This document shows, in pieces, positions 54,053 through 62,613 of a stretch of 64,000 nt of DNA. The position numbers and the translations under genes were made by a program. The DNA is taken from NCBI RefSeq assembly GCF_017877135.1, contig NZ_JAGIPH010000005.1, positions 62,001 to 126,000 of the forward strand. Direction: 5' to 3'. Below the pieces are notes generated by a model. It ran no database searches and was not told the DNA's origin. It saw only the letters and a list, made by a program, of their open reading frames with translations. This DNA is from Neorhizobium galegae. GTDB lineage: Bacteria; Pseudomonadota; Alphaproteobacteria; Rhizobiales; Rhizobiaceae. The first letter of the stretch is position 1, and every line of letters starts with the position of its first letter.

Positions 54053-54104
54053 AGCGCGTGCGGGAGGGCGGTGACACCGCCAAAACGATCGGAAAACGGA
54101 GCTC

Positions 54105-55058
54105 ATGCAGACCTATCTCGACTTCGAAAAGCCAATCTCCGACCTGGAGGGCAAGATCCACGAGTTGAAGAAACTCGCGACGGAAGATGAGAGCATCGAT
54201 ACCTCCGACGAGATCCAGCGTCTGGAAGTGCGCGTGCGCGAGGCGATGCTGGAAATCTATTCCAAGCTCAACGCCTGGCAGAAGACGCAGGTGGCCCGCC
54301 ATCCGCAGCGCCCCCACTTCATCGACTATCAGAAGCGCCTGTTTACCGATTTCACGCCGCTTGCCGGCGATCGCTCGTTTGGTGAGGATGCCGCCATCCA
54401 GGCCGGGCTTGCCCGTTTCCGCGGCCAGCCTGTTGCCATCATCGGCCAGGAAAAGGGTAACGACACCAAGTCGCGCATCAAGCACAATTTCGGCAGCCCG
54501 CGTCCGGAAGGCTATCGCAAGGCCATCCGCGTGATGGAAATGGCCGATCGTTTCGGCCTGCCTGTCATCTCGCTGGTTGATACGGCCGGCGCCTATCCCG
54601 GCGTGGGGGCCGAAGAGCGCGGCCAGGCGGAAGCCATTGCCCGTTCCACCGAGGCCTGCCTTGGCCTGCGGGTGCCGATGATTTCGATCGTCATCGGCGA
54701 AGGCGGCTCCGGCGGCGCGATTGCCATTGCGACCGGCAACAAGGTATTCATGCTCGAGCACGCCATCTATTCGGTCATTTCGCCGGAAGGGGCTGCGTCC
54801 ATCCTGTGGCGCGATTCAACCCGCGCCCGCGAAGCCGCCACCAACATGAAGATCACGGCCGAAGACCTGAAGGGTCTTGGCGTCATTGACGGCATCATTC
54901 CCGAACCGCTTGGCGGCGCGCATCGCGAACCGGAAACAGTCATCGATGCCACCGGCGCACTGATTGAAAGCACGCTGCAGGAACTGGGACAGCTGTCGCC
55001 GGACGACGTGCGCAAGGCCCGCCGGCAGAAATTTCTGGAAATCGGCCGCAATCTCTGA
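54105..55058 (+). CDS. accA: Acetyl-CoA carboxylase carboxyltransferase, alpha subunit
   Basis: A 317-residue subunit that carboxylates acetyl-CoA in fatty-acid synthesis with AccD. Signature stretches are [36 protein letters not shown] and [15 protein letters not shown]. The length is standard. An 18-bp perfect palindrome lies downstream of its stop. Confidence 0.97.
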   Translation: MQTYLDFEKPISDLEGKIHELKKLATEDESIDTSDEIQRLEVRVREAMLEIYSKLNAWQKTQVARHPQRPHFIDYQKRLFTDFTPLAGDRSFGEDAAIQAGLARFRGQPVAIIGQEKGNDTKSRIKHNFGSPRPEGYRKAIRVMEMADRFGLPVISLVDTAGAYPGVGAEERGQAEAIARSTEACLGLRVPMISIVIGEGGSGGAIAIATGNKVFMLEHAIYSVISPEGAASILWRDSTRAREAATNMKITAEDLKGLGVIDGIIPEPLGGAHREPETVIDATGALIESTLQELGQLSPDDVRKARRQKFLEIGRNL

Positions 55059-55106
55059 TCAACTGTCGCTTGGAGTGGCGCAAACTGCGCCAGTCTTCAC
55101 GATTTC

Positions 55107-55124
55107 GTGCAGGCATGCCTGCAC
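55107..55124. promoter_or_regulatory. Perfect 18-bp palindrome between accA and the L,D-transpeptidase gene
   Basis: GTGCAGGCATGCCTGCAC is completely self-complementary with no loop. It lies 49 bp after accA and 93 bp before the next start codon. With no loop and no T-run it suits a dimeric regulator site better than a terminator; the protein is unknown. Confidence 0.5.
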
Positions 55125-55216
55125 TTAAGAGAATGTAAAGCTTACCGCTTTATTTACGATTAGACTGATACCCACCGGATCAGCCTGTCCGTTGATCGTT
55201 GAACGTGATTGTCCCG

Positions 55217-56557
55217 ATGCGCTTGAAAAACATCGCCTATATCCTTCTGATGGCCACCGCTCTTGCGGGCTGCAACGATACGCTCGATACCGCCGTTGAC
55301 CTCTCCAAAGTCAAGAACAAGGTCGAGCAGCCGCTTCCCGACCGCATTGTCGCGGAAATGCAGAAGAAGGACATGCCGCGCAATTCGCCGATCATGATTC
55401 GCGTCTTCAAGGAAGAAGGCAAGATGGAGATCTGGAAGGCGAAGGCGGACAACCGCTTCGACAAGATCGCGGAATACGACATCTGCGCCTGGTCCGGCAA
55501 GCTGGGCCCGAAGGTGAAGGAAGGCGATCGACAGGCGCCGGAAGGCTTCTACAGCCTGACGCCGGCGCATCTCAATCCCAACTCCAAATATTACCTCGCC
55601 ATCAATACCGGCTTTCCCAACCGCTACGATGCCGCCAATGGCCGGACCGGTTCGAACCTGATGATCCATGGCGCCTGCTCTTCGTCCGGCTGCTATTCGA
55701 TGACGGACGAGCAGATTCTGGAGATCTACGCCTTTGCGCGCGACGCCTTCAAGGGCGGCCAGTCCACCGTGCAGTTGCAGGCGCTGCCGTTCCGCATGAC
55801 GGCGGAAAACATGGCGCGCCACCGCAACAGCGAGAACATCGAATTCTGGAACATGCTGAAGGTCGGCTACGACAACTTCGAGGTGACCAAGCGTCCGCCC
55901 GAGGTCAATGTCTGCGAGAAGAAGTATGTCTTCAACCAGCAGATTTCCGGCACGCCCTCAGCGGCCGCCGCCTGCCCGCCGATGACGACGCCGCCGGCGC
56001 TTGCAGCCTCTCTTGCCACCTATGACAAGGACTACAAGCTTGCCTATTCCAAGGCTGTCGACAAGCTGGACGGCAAGGTCTGGTATGAGCCGACCGAGGC
56101 CGAGCGCAAGGCGATTGTTGCCGACAAGCGCAAGGGCCGCGACATTGCCTATGCGCCGACCGGCTCCTCGCTGCAGGCCGGAAAGCTGGTGAAGCAGGAC
56201 GAATTCGAAGCTCTGATGGCGCAGCGCCTGAACAAGCAGGCAAAGCCGGCCGCCGGCACCATGCTCGCCTCGGCACGTCCCGGCCCGACGGCTTCCGGCG
56301 CTGCGGCAAAGCAGGATCGCCTTGCCGCCACCGGTTCGCAGACGGCGGCGGTGATGCCGGGTGGCCGCAGCAGCATGTCTGTGACGACTGCGATGAATGC
56401 CGGAAATGCCGGCGCGCAGCATACGGCGTTCATCCCGCCCGCCACGGCCGGCGCCATTCCCGTTCCGGCGCCCAACCCCTTGGCCTATGCCTCGGTCCAA
56501 ACGGTCCAGGACCCTTCGACGGACGAGAAGAAGAAGCCGTTCTGGAAATTGTGGTAG
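55217..56557 (+). CDS. YafK-like L,D-transpeptidase lipoprotein
   Basis: A 446-residue precursor with lipobox signal YILLMATALAGCNDT, then a YkuD/YafK catalytic domain (about residues 65-215): EGFYSLTPAHLNPNSKYYLA, SNLMIHGACSSSGCYSM with the catalytic Cys in HGxCxxxGC. The C-terminal 200 residues are low-complexity, rich in Ala, Pro and Gly, and probably span the periplasm. L,D-transpeptidases crosslink peptidoglycan or detach Braun lipoprotein. The ATG at 55,217 gives the better signal peptide; a TTG at 55,199 is the alternative. Confidence 0.88.
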   Translation: MRLKNIAYILLMATALAGCNDTLDTAVDLSKVKNKVEQPLPDRIVAEMQKKDMPRNSPIMIRVFKEEGKMEIWKAKADNRFDKIAEYDICAWSGKLGPKVKEGDRQAPEGFYSLTPAHLNPNSKYYLAINTGFPNRYDAANGRTGSNLMIHGACSSSGCYSMTDEQILEIYAFARDAFKGGQSTVQLQALPFRMTAENMARHRNSENIEFWNMLKVGYDNFEVTKRPPEVNVCEKKYVFNQQISGTPSAAAACPPMTTPPALAASLATYDKDYKLAYSKAVDKLDGKVWYEPTEAERKAIVADKRKGRDIAYAPTGSSLQAGKLVKQDEFEALMAQRLNKQAKPAAGTMLASARPGPTASGAAAKQDRLAATGSQTAAVMPGGRSSMSVTTAMNAGNAGAQHTAFIPPATAGAIPVPAPNPLAYASVQTVQDPSTDEKKKPFWKLW

Positions 56558-56565
56558 GGCATCAA

Positions 56566-56847
56566 ATGCCCGACCAGGTCTACGATCACCAACTCTACAA
56601 TCTCAGGGGGCTTAAATGCCCCCTGCCTGTTTTGAAGACCCGGCGGAAACTCGGCCTGCTGCCCGTTGGAACAGTGCTCGTGGTCGACACCACCGATCCG
56701 CTCGCAGGGCTCGACATCCCCCACTTCTGCCGGGAGGATGGCCATACGCTCCTCTCCCAGGAAAAGACCGCAGACGGACATCGCTTTTTCATCCGCAAGG
56801 ATGTGGATGCGGCCGACAGTGCGCCGACAGTTCCTGACCGCGCGTAA
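56566..56847 (+). CDS. TusA-family sulfurtransferase
   Basis: A 93-residue protein with the TusA motif NLRGLKCPLPVLKTRRKL, whose Cys carries persulfide; HFCREDGHTLL follows. TusA proteins relay sulfur for tRNA thiolation and molybdenum cofactor work; the precise partner here is unknown. AGGG lies seven bases before the ATG. It lies 8 bp after the L,D-transpeptidase stop and converges on the COG0523 gene. Confidence 0.9.
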   Translation: MPDQVYDHQLYNLRGLKCPLPVLKTRRKLGLLPVGTVLVVDTTDPLAGLDIPHFCREDGHTLLSQEKTADGHRFFIRKDVDAADSAPTVPDRA

Positions 56848-56855
56848 AGAAGACC

Positions 56856-58034
56856 TCAGAAGCGGAATCCCGGAACCGCGAGCGGATTGTCCTCGAGTGC
56901 TGCGCGATCCGGCCGGTCGATGCGCGGCTCGCCGGTAAAGGCGGCAAAAAGATCTTTCACGAAGCCTTCCGCCAGACCTTGCGTGATCAACACCATGCGG
57001 CTGCGCCGATCGCTGCCTTCCGGCCAGCGCGCCAGCCGTTCCGGCGGGTGAAAGATGCTCTGCACGCCATGCAGCACCAGTGGCCGCTCCGGATTGTCGG
57101 AAAGGTTCACGATGGCCTTCATGCGCAGCAGTTTTTCTCCATGCGCCGACCGCAGCAGGTCGATGAACATGTCGAGCGCCATCGGGTCGATCGGCCGGTC
57201 ATGGACGAGCGAGAAGGAGCGGATATCGGCGCCGTGGCGGGTGACATCATGAGGAGCATGATGGTGATTATGGGCGTGATGGTCATGGTCGCCATGATGG
57301 TGATCGTGATCATGGTGGTGATGATCGTCGTGATGATGGTGCGCGTCGTTCTCCAGCGCCTGCTCCTCGCTCAGCCAGCGTCCGACATCGGCAATCTTCG
57401 TGTCCGGGTCGTAGAGCCCGTTGAGGAGAAGCGAGGCTGCGCCGGCTTCAGGGCTGTCGCCATCCACACGCTTTGCGCGCGGATTGAGCGCGTGGAGACG
57501 TTGCAGCAGAAGCGGCACCTCCTCCTTTGCGGCAAGCGTCTGCTTCGTCAGCACCAGCCTGTCTGCCACCGCCACCTGCTTCAGCGCTTCCGGGTGGCGC
57601 GCCAGTGTCGCAAGGCCGTGGACCGCATCGACCACCGTCACCACGCCATCCAGCGCAAAACTCTGGGCAATGACGGGATTGCCCATGACCGCCTGCATGA
57701 CCGGAGCCGGATCGGCAAGGCCGGTCGTCTCGATAACCACCCGGCGAATCGGCTTCAGGCGGCCGGTCTGGATCTGATCGACCAGCGAGGCAAGCGTTTC
57801 GACCAGTTCACCGCGCACGGTGCAGCAGAGGCAACCGTTGGAGAGTTCCAGCAGCGTATCGCCGGACGTTTCGACCAGGAAATTGTCGATGCCGACCTCG
57901 CCGAACTCGTTGATGATGACGGCCGTATCGCGGGCTTCCGGATCCTTCAGGATCCGGTTGAGCAGTGTCGATTTGCCCGCTCCCAAAAATCCGGTGAGGA
58001 TGGAGACGGGAATGCGTTCGGCTGGAGAGGGCAT
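56856..58034 (-). CDS. COG0523/CobW-family GTPase with a His-rich loop
   Basis: A 392-residue metal-insertase GTPase: Walker A LTGFLGAGKSTLLNRIL (residues 13-29), the GCxCC metal motif at C68-C71, and switch ETTGLADPAPV. A His-rich insert at residues 231-262 holds 20 histidines interspersed with Asp, a metal store or sensor. A CobW_C domain follows (FHPPERLARWPEG). It may deliver zinc or cobalt; there is no cobalamin gene next to it, so zinc homeostasis is at least as likely. The symbol is left blank for this reason. Confidence 0.92.
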   Translation of the reverse strand: MPSPAERIPVSILTGFLGAGKSTLLNRILKDPEARDTAVIINEFGEVGIDNFLVETSGDTLLELSNGCLCCTVRGELVETLASLVDQIQTGRLKPIRRVVIETTGLADPAPVMQAVMGNPVIAQSFALDGVVTVVDAVHGLATLARHPEALKQVAVADRLVLTKQTLAAKEEVPLLLQRLHALNPRAKRVDGDSPEAGAASLLLNGLYDPDTKIADVGRWLSEEQALENDAHHHHDDHHHHDHDHHHGDHDHHAHNHHHAPHDVTRHGADIRSFSLVHDRPIDPMALDMFIDLLRSAHGEKLLRMKAIVNLSDNPERPLVLHGVQSIFHPPERLARWPEGSDRRSRMVLITQGLAEGFVKDLFAAFTGEPRIDRPDRAALEDNPLAVPGFRF

Positions 58035-58099
58035 CTCTTCGTCCTCGTGATTCGTGGTGGTGACGCTCCCGGTCGATGTCGGCCGAAAGGGCCTGCCGA

Positions 58100-59230
58100 T
58101 CAGAAGGTCGGGCGCGGAATGGGCAGCGGCACGTTGAGGATCTGGCCCGCAGCCGCCTGGCCGGTGCCGGCCTTGCTCGCCGCAGCCTCGACGGGCGCTG
58201 CCGGATTGGTGATATCGGCAAGGCTGAACGCCGGCGGCCGCGTCATTTCCTTGATATAGGGCGAATGCAGCACCATGCGGCCGGCCTCATCGCGACCTTC
58301 GCTGCGCACCTTGGCGGCTTTGGGATTGCAGATTTCGGCGCTCACATCCACCACCGCGTCCCGATCCGGCCCGTAGGGCGCAAGGCTCGACAGTGTGCCC
58401 GAGGGCGTCTGCGCGCCGGTAAACGCCGCCTGCAGGAGATCGGCGGATTCGTCGGACCGTCCGGCAAGGCTGTCAGAACCGAGCACGACAGAGACAAGCG
58501 TGCGACCGTTGCGCGTGGCCGACGACACCTGGTTGAAGCCGGAGGCGCAGATGAAGCCGGTCTTCATGCCGTCCGCCCCTTCGAAGCGACCGATCAGCAT
58601 GTTGTAATTGGGATAGTCCTTGGCGCCTGTCGTGATGCCTTCCAGCGCAAAATAGCTGGCATATTCGGGAAACTGCCGGCGAAGCTGCACGGCCAGAACA
58701 GCAAGATCGCGGGCGGTGGTAAATTGCCCCTTGCCCGGCAGTCCATGCGGGTTAATGAAATGCGAGGACGACATGCCAAGCCGCGCCGCTTCCGCGTTCA
58801 TCATCGCAACGAACTGGTCCGTCGAGCCACCCACTGTTTCGGCAACGCCGACAGCCACGTCATTGGCCGATTTGACCATCAGGATCTTCAGCGCGCTGTC
58901 GAGAGACATCGTCGCGCCCGGCTTCAGGTACATCTTGCTGGCCGGCTGATCGACGGCCTTGCGGCTCATCACCACCGGCGTTTCGAGCGACAGCCGCCCT
59001 TCCTTCAGCGTCTTGAAGGTCACGTAGACCGTCATCAGTTTGGTCAGCGAGGCCGGATACCATTTGCGGAAGGCTTCCTGATGGGCAAAAACCTGGCCGC
59101 TGCGCACATCCACCACCATTTTCGGGTTGGCCGAAGCGGGTGTGGAAAAGGCGCCGAGCGCAAGCACGGCAGCCGCAAGCGCGGCGCATGACCTTGAAAC
59201 GGCAGGGGAACGGTTCAGGCTGGAAAGCAA
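58100..59230 (-). CDS. D-alanyl-D-alanine carboxypeptidase (PBP5/6-like)
   Basis: A 376-residue penicillin-binding protein. The signal peptide SRSCAALAAAVLALGAFSTPASA precedes the catalytic SxxK in PASLTKLMTVY, SxN in MVKSANDVAVG and KTG in GMKTGFICASG. It trims the terminal D-Ala of peptidoglycan stem peptides. The TTG at 59,230 is preferred: GAGG lies seven bases ahead and the signal peptide becomes N-terminal; the frame is open to 59,299. A C-terminal amphipathic anchor is not obvious. Confidence 0.9.
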   Translation of the reverse strand: MLSSLNRSPAVSRSCAALAAAVLALGAFSTPASANPKMVVDVRSGQVFAHQEAFRKWYPASLTKLMTVYVTFKTLKEGRLSLETPVVMSRKAVDQPASKMYLKPGATMSLDSALKILMVKSANDVAVGVAETVGGSTDQFVAMMNAEAARLGMSSSHFINPHGLPGKGQFTTARDLAVLAVQLRRQFPEYASYFALEGITTGAKDYPNYNMLIGRFEGADGMKTGFICASGFNQVSSATRNGRTLVSVVLGSDSLAGRSDESADLLQAAFTGAQTPSGTLSSLAPYGPDRDAVVDVSAEICNPKAAKVRSEGRDEAGRMVLHSPYIKEMTRPPAFSLADITNPAAPVEAAASKAGTGQAAAGQILNVPLPIPRPTF

Positions 59231-59394
59231 GGCGCGGCCTCGTGGTGATCGCGGGGAAGCTGCGGCGGTTATATCGCCTCTGCGGCAAAGCAATGGCAAA
59301 GATCATTGATTCCGTCAATTCCGCAGCGCAATATCGCCGGACGGGTATTCGCCCGCACCGATGCCGAAGCCCAGAGACGCGACAGGAAGCTGCA

Positions 59395-60558
59395 ATGCCG
59401 ATCTTGAACAGAGCCGCCGAAATGCATGAGGAAGTCAGTGCGTGGCGGCGCCATATCCATGAGAATCCGGGCCTGCTGTACGATGTTGAGGAAACCGCAG
59501 CCTTCGTGGAAGCCCGGCTTCGGGAATTCGGCGTTGACGAGATCGTGACCGGGATCGGCCGCACCGGCGTGGTGGGCATCATCCGCGGACACGGCGAAAG
59601 CACCCGCGTGATCGGCCTTCGCGCCGACATGGATGCCCTGCCGCTGTCAGAGATTACCGGCAAGCCCTGGGCCTCCAGACATGAAGGCAAGATGCATGCC
59701 TGCGGCCATGACGGCCACACCGCCATGTTGCTCGGGGCGGCCAAATATCTCTCCGAGACACGCAACTTCAACGGCGCCGTCGCCGTGATCTTCCAGCCGG
59801 CGGAGGAAGGCGGGCGCGGGGCGCTTGCCATGGTCGAAGACGGCATGATGGAGCGTTTCAACATTGCCGAGGTCTATGGCATGCACAACATGCCGGGCAT
59901 GCCGCTCGGCACGTTTGCCATCCGCAAGGGCGGCATCATGGCCGCGCCCGACAAGTTCTCGATCACCATCAAGGGTCGCGGCGGCCATGCGGCGGAGCCG
60001 CACCGGACGGCCGATCCCATCGTCATCGGCGCGCAGATCGTCGGCGGCCTGCAGATGATTGCCGCACGCAATGCCAATCCGCTGCGCTCGGTGGTCGTTT
60101 CCATCACGCAGTTTCACGCCGGCACCACCCATAACATCATTCCGGAAGAGGCACTTCTGACCGGCACCGTGCGCAGCCTCGACGAGGCCGTGCGCGACCT
60201 GGCCGAACAGCGCATTCGCCAGATCGCCGAAGGCATTGCGCTGGCGAATGGAGCGGTCGCCGAAGTGGATTACGAGCGCGCCTGCCCGGTCACCGTCAAT
60301 CATCCCGAGGAAACCGTGCATGCGGCGCGTGCCGCAGTCGACATCGTCGGGGCGCCGAACGTCAACACCGAGGTCGATCCCAGCATGGCGGGCGAGGACT
60401 TTGCCTTCATGCTGCAATCCCGCCCCGGCGCCTATATCATGATCGGCAATGGCCAGACCGCCCCTCTGCACAACCCCGCCTACGACTTCAACGACGAGGC
60501 GCTGGGCTACGGCATTTCCTATTGGGTGAAGCTTGCCGAGCAGCGGCTGACCGATTGA
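59395..60558 (+). CDS. M20-family amidohydrolase (hippurate-hydrolase-like)
   Basis: A 387-residue metallopeptidase: metal ligands in MHACGHDGHTAMLLGAAK, PAEEGGRGALAMVEDG and late AGEDFAFMLQ, and the dimerisation-domain motif GRGGHAAEPHRTADP. These enzymes split N-acyl amino acids or indole-amino-acid conjugates; the substrate cannot be fixed from sequence. CAGGAAG precedes the ATG. It is divergent from the carboxypeptidase gene with 164 bp between starts. Confidence 0.9.
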   Translation: MPILNRAAEMHEEVSAWRRHIHENPGLLYDVEETAAFVEARLREFGVDEIVTGIGRTGVVGIIRGHGESTRVIGLRADMDALPLSEITGKPWASRHEGKMHACGHDGHTAMLLGAAKYLSETRNFNGAVAVIFQPAEEGGRGALAMVEDGMMERFNIAEVYGMHNMPGMPLGTFAIRKGGIMAAPDKFSITIKGRGGHAAEPHRTADPIVIGAQIVGGLQMIAARNANPLRSVVVSITQFHAGTTHNIIPEEALLTGTVRSLDEAVRDLAEQRIRQIAEGIALANGAVAEVDYERACPVTVNHPEETVHAARAAVDIVGAPNVNTEVDPSMAGEDFAFMLQSRPGAYIMIGNGQTAPLHNPAYDFNDEALGYGISYWVKLAEQRLTD

Positions 60559-60608
60559 GGTGCGGCCGGAAGAGGGCGAGAGTTCGGCACGATTGACCGC
60601 CTTCGCCC

Positions 60609-60636
60609 TTGCCCGACGGCAAAGGCTGGGTTATGA
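60609..60636 (+). promoter_or_regulatory. Probable promoter of tRNA-Arg
   Basis: TTGCCC (60,609-60,614) and TTATGA (60,631-60,636) are 16 bp apart, putting transcription start about ten bases upstream of the tRNA 5' end. Confidence 0.5.
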
Positions 60637-60652
60637 AACCGCCACCCGAATT

Positions 60653-60953
60653 GTCCACGTAGCTCAGCAGGATAGAGCACAGGATTCCTGAATGCAATTG
60701 GGAGTTGCGGTCGGAAACGCCGTAATTGATCTGCTCAAAGTCGGGGAACGCTACGCTGGGCTTCCAGCTTGCCAATCCCGAGCCAAGCTCCGGACGAAAG
60801 TCCGGTGAAGGTGTAGAGACTGGATGGGCAGCACCTAAAGGCCGAAAGGTCCATGGTGAAGGGACAGTCCAGACCACGAACGCGCAAGCGGCGGCGAAAG
60901 TCGAAGTGGTATGAATCCTGGGGTCGGAGGTTCGAATCCTCTCGTGGACACCA
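60653..60953 (+). tRNA. tRNA-Arg(CCU) interrupted by a group I intron
   Basis: The exons are 60,653-60,689 and 60,914-60,953, giving a 77-nt mature tRNA with encoded CCA. Acceptor GTCCACG/CGTGGAC, D stem GCTC/GAGC, anticodon stem CAGGA/TCCTG and T stem GGAGG/CCTCT all pair after joining. The joined anticodon loop is TTCCTAA, anticodon CCU at 60,687-60,689. The intron sits directly after the third anticodon base. The spliced tRNA reads codon AGG. Confidence 0.95.
60690..60913 (+). ncRNA. Self-splicing group I intron (224 nt) in tRNA-Arg(CCU)
   Basis: The intron follows a U (60,689) and ends in G (60,913). The internal guide GGGA (60,700-60,703) pairs with exon UCCU, giving the required G-U at the 5' splice site. 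Conserved core pieces are GAGCCAAGC (60,780-60,788), GTGTAGAGACT (60,811-60,821, R) and ACAGTCC (60,864-60,870, S). Hairpins CGGAC-GAAA-GTCCG (60,791-60,804), GGCC-GAAA-GGTC (60,840-60,851) and CGGC-GAAA-GTCG near 60,900 carry GNRA loops. There is no ORF inside. This agrees with the small IC3 introns known from bacterial tRNA genes, including Agrobacterium. Confidence 0.92.
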
Positions 60954-61032
60954 TTTTCTTTGCTGCAGGTATATGCAAGCAGGCTCTCTCAAGGGGCTTT
61001 GCTTTGCGGTCGGCGGGGTCTTCCCTTGCCGC

Positions 61033-61680
61033 CTACACCCCCGCGGCCGGGCCACTGCCCCATCCGAGCCAGTCGCTGATCAGCCACCAGCCACCCAGCA
61101 GGATGAAGGCGCTGAAGGCCATGGCGGCAACACCGAAGAAAAGGCCGCCGCCAATGGCCAGGCCGTCCCGCTGGGCAAGGCCGAGCGCGATGAAGAAGAT
61201 GGCAAGGCCCGGCAACACGTTGCCGAACGGGATCGGCAGGGCGATCAGCACCGCCATCACGAAGATGAAGAGGCCAAGTGGTCTGAGCGCCCGCTTGCCG
61301 CTCAGCATCTGTCCACGCGGTCTGAGCCAGGTTTCCAGCTTGCCAAGCTTTGGCCCAAGCCGCACGGCCATGGCCTGCAACAGACGGTGTGGGACATTGA
61401 CGCGCGCAAGTCTTGCAGGAAGAAAAAACCGATCAGCGCCGATGACGAGCTGCGCCGCCAGAAGTGCAAGCGCCGTACCGAAGACGAAGCCTGCCGGAAT
61501 TCCCGGCGTCGGGATGATGGCGGGGATGGAAAAGACCAGCAAGACCAGCGCCGTCGCGTGATCCCCGAGCACTGCCAGCAACTGGCCAAGCGTCGTCCGC
61601 TCTGCCTCAAGCTTCAGGGGAAGCGCCTCGATTGTCTCAGCAAGGCTCGGCTTGCGGCCCTCCTCGCCCGGTTCACTCAT
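61033..61680 (-). CDS. exoD: ExoD-family exopolysaccharide synthesis protein
   Basis: A 215-residue membrane protein with about four helices. The ExoD pattern is GQLLAVLGDHATALVLLVFS, then SIPAIIPTPGIPAGFVFG and the late FGNVLPGLAIFFIALGLAQRDG. ExoD affects exopolysaccharide and alkaline tolerance in Sinorhizobium. It lies downstream of the tRNA-Arg in the opposite direction; the neighbouring genes are not polysaccharide genes. Confidence 0.88.
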   Translation of the reverse strand: MSEPGEEGRKPSLAETIEALPLKLEAERTTLGQLLAVLGDHATALVLLVFSIPAIIPTPGIPAGFVFGTALALLAAQLVIGADRFFLPARLARVNVPHRLLQAMAVRLGPKLGKLETWLRPRGQMLSGKRALRPLGLFIFVMAVLIALPIPFGNVLPGLAIFFIALGLAQRDGLAIGGGLFFGVAAMAFSAFILLGGWWLISDWLGWGSGPAAGV

Positions 61681-62004
61681 CGGCGGAACCGGATCGCAGG
61701 CGGTTCAAGGGAGAAGCCGGACGGCCGGGGGCTGATGTCATTCAAAAGCGTCCATCGGTTGGCATGGCGAGAACTGCCAGGGCAGCGTCAGGATGGTGAT
61801 TCGCGGCCGGGGAGCTCTTCGCCCATATCTGGCAAGGCGCGGCAAAACGCGCGAATGCAGCCCTGATATGGGACGTTCCCCTGAAAAGCGAAGGCCGGCG
61901 CCTCCACAAAATCGTCAGCGCTTGTACCGACAGCGGGCATCTTGCCTGCCGCGCCGGTCCCGATCTGGCGAACGCGCTGCAAAAGACAGCGCTAACATAA
62001 TGGA
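61681..62004. other. Non-coding gap, 324 bp
   Basis: No gene is supported; the minus-strand frame at 61,742-62,092 is Arg/Pro-rich and overlaps the next gene, as shadows do. An inverted repeat CCCATATC (61,822-61,829) / GATATGGG (61,865-61,872) with a 35-base loop is the only structure seen. Confidence 0.5.
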
Positions 62005-62352
62005 CTAAGTTCGATCGCCGCTGCGCAGCGTATCGAGGAAGACGACACTCTGCCGGCTGAGACGGGCCTCGTCCATGAACGCGTCCAGGCAATCGACCAG
62101 ACGGCTCCGTCTGATGGCCACTTCCGTCTCCGGCAGCGGCGACATGTTGAAGGCGCCGACCCCGGAGAGGAAGGATTGCATCGCCGCTGTCAGCGATGGC
62201 AGAAGATCGATGAGATAGACGCTCGGCTCTCGTGCATCGATGACACCTGCCACATAGTCAAAGAGAGCTTTGGGCAGCGACAGGGCGTCGCGCCAGTCAC
62301 AGGTGGCGGCGAGGTTTCGGACGAGGGTCTCGTCCACATGGTGTAATGTCAT
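62005..62352 (-). CDS. Hypothetical protein, 115 aa
   Basis: A helical protein beginning MTLHHVDETLVRNLAATCDW, with DYVAGVIDAREPSVYLIDLL in the middle and a C-terminal LSRQSVVFLDTL. AGGGA lies six bases before the ATG at 62,352. I recognise no family. It stands alone between an empty gap and a 261-bp gap before the FAD enzyme. Confidence 0.6.
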   Translation of the reverse strand: MTLHHVDETLVRNLAATCDWRDALSLPKALFDYVAGVIDAREPSVYLIDLLPSLTAAMQSFLSGVGAFNMSPLPETEVAIRRSRLVDCLDAFMDEARLSRQSVVFLDTLRSGDRT

Positions 62353-62613
62353 GGCCATTCCCTGCCAAGAAGTGTTGGATTTCAAGCAGCCTGTCTTTTG
62401 CAAAATAAAGGTCCGAGATGGGTTCGGGTGTCGCTGTTCGATGCGAACCGGGAAACGCCGGACGGCTTCATCTCCTGATCAAATTTATTTGAATGACATT
62501 AGCATCTGGAAGGATGATGGCAACACTACGGCAGAAAACAGGAGCGAGGCTTTCGCCATCCCGCCGGGCGATCAATGCGCGGGCGCGTCCCATATCAGCG
62601 CGCGGCAGTCGCT

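Noticed and set aside
56979..58259. Long plus-strand reading frame with Val/Met-rich stretch
   Set aside because: It is antisense to the His-rich part of the COG0523 GTPase; CAT codons read in reverse give Met, Val and Ile. It has no family features of its own.
61742..62092. Minus-strand frame of 116 codons
   Set aside because: Arg/Pro-rich, no recognisable motif, and it overlaps the start of the gap and the end of the 62,005 gene; composition is that of a shadow frame.
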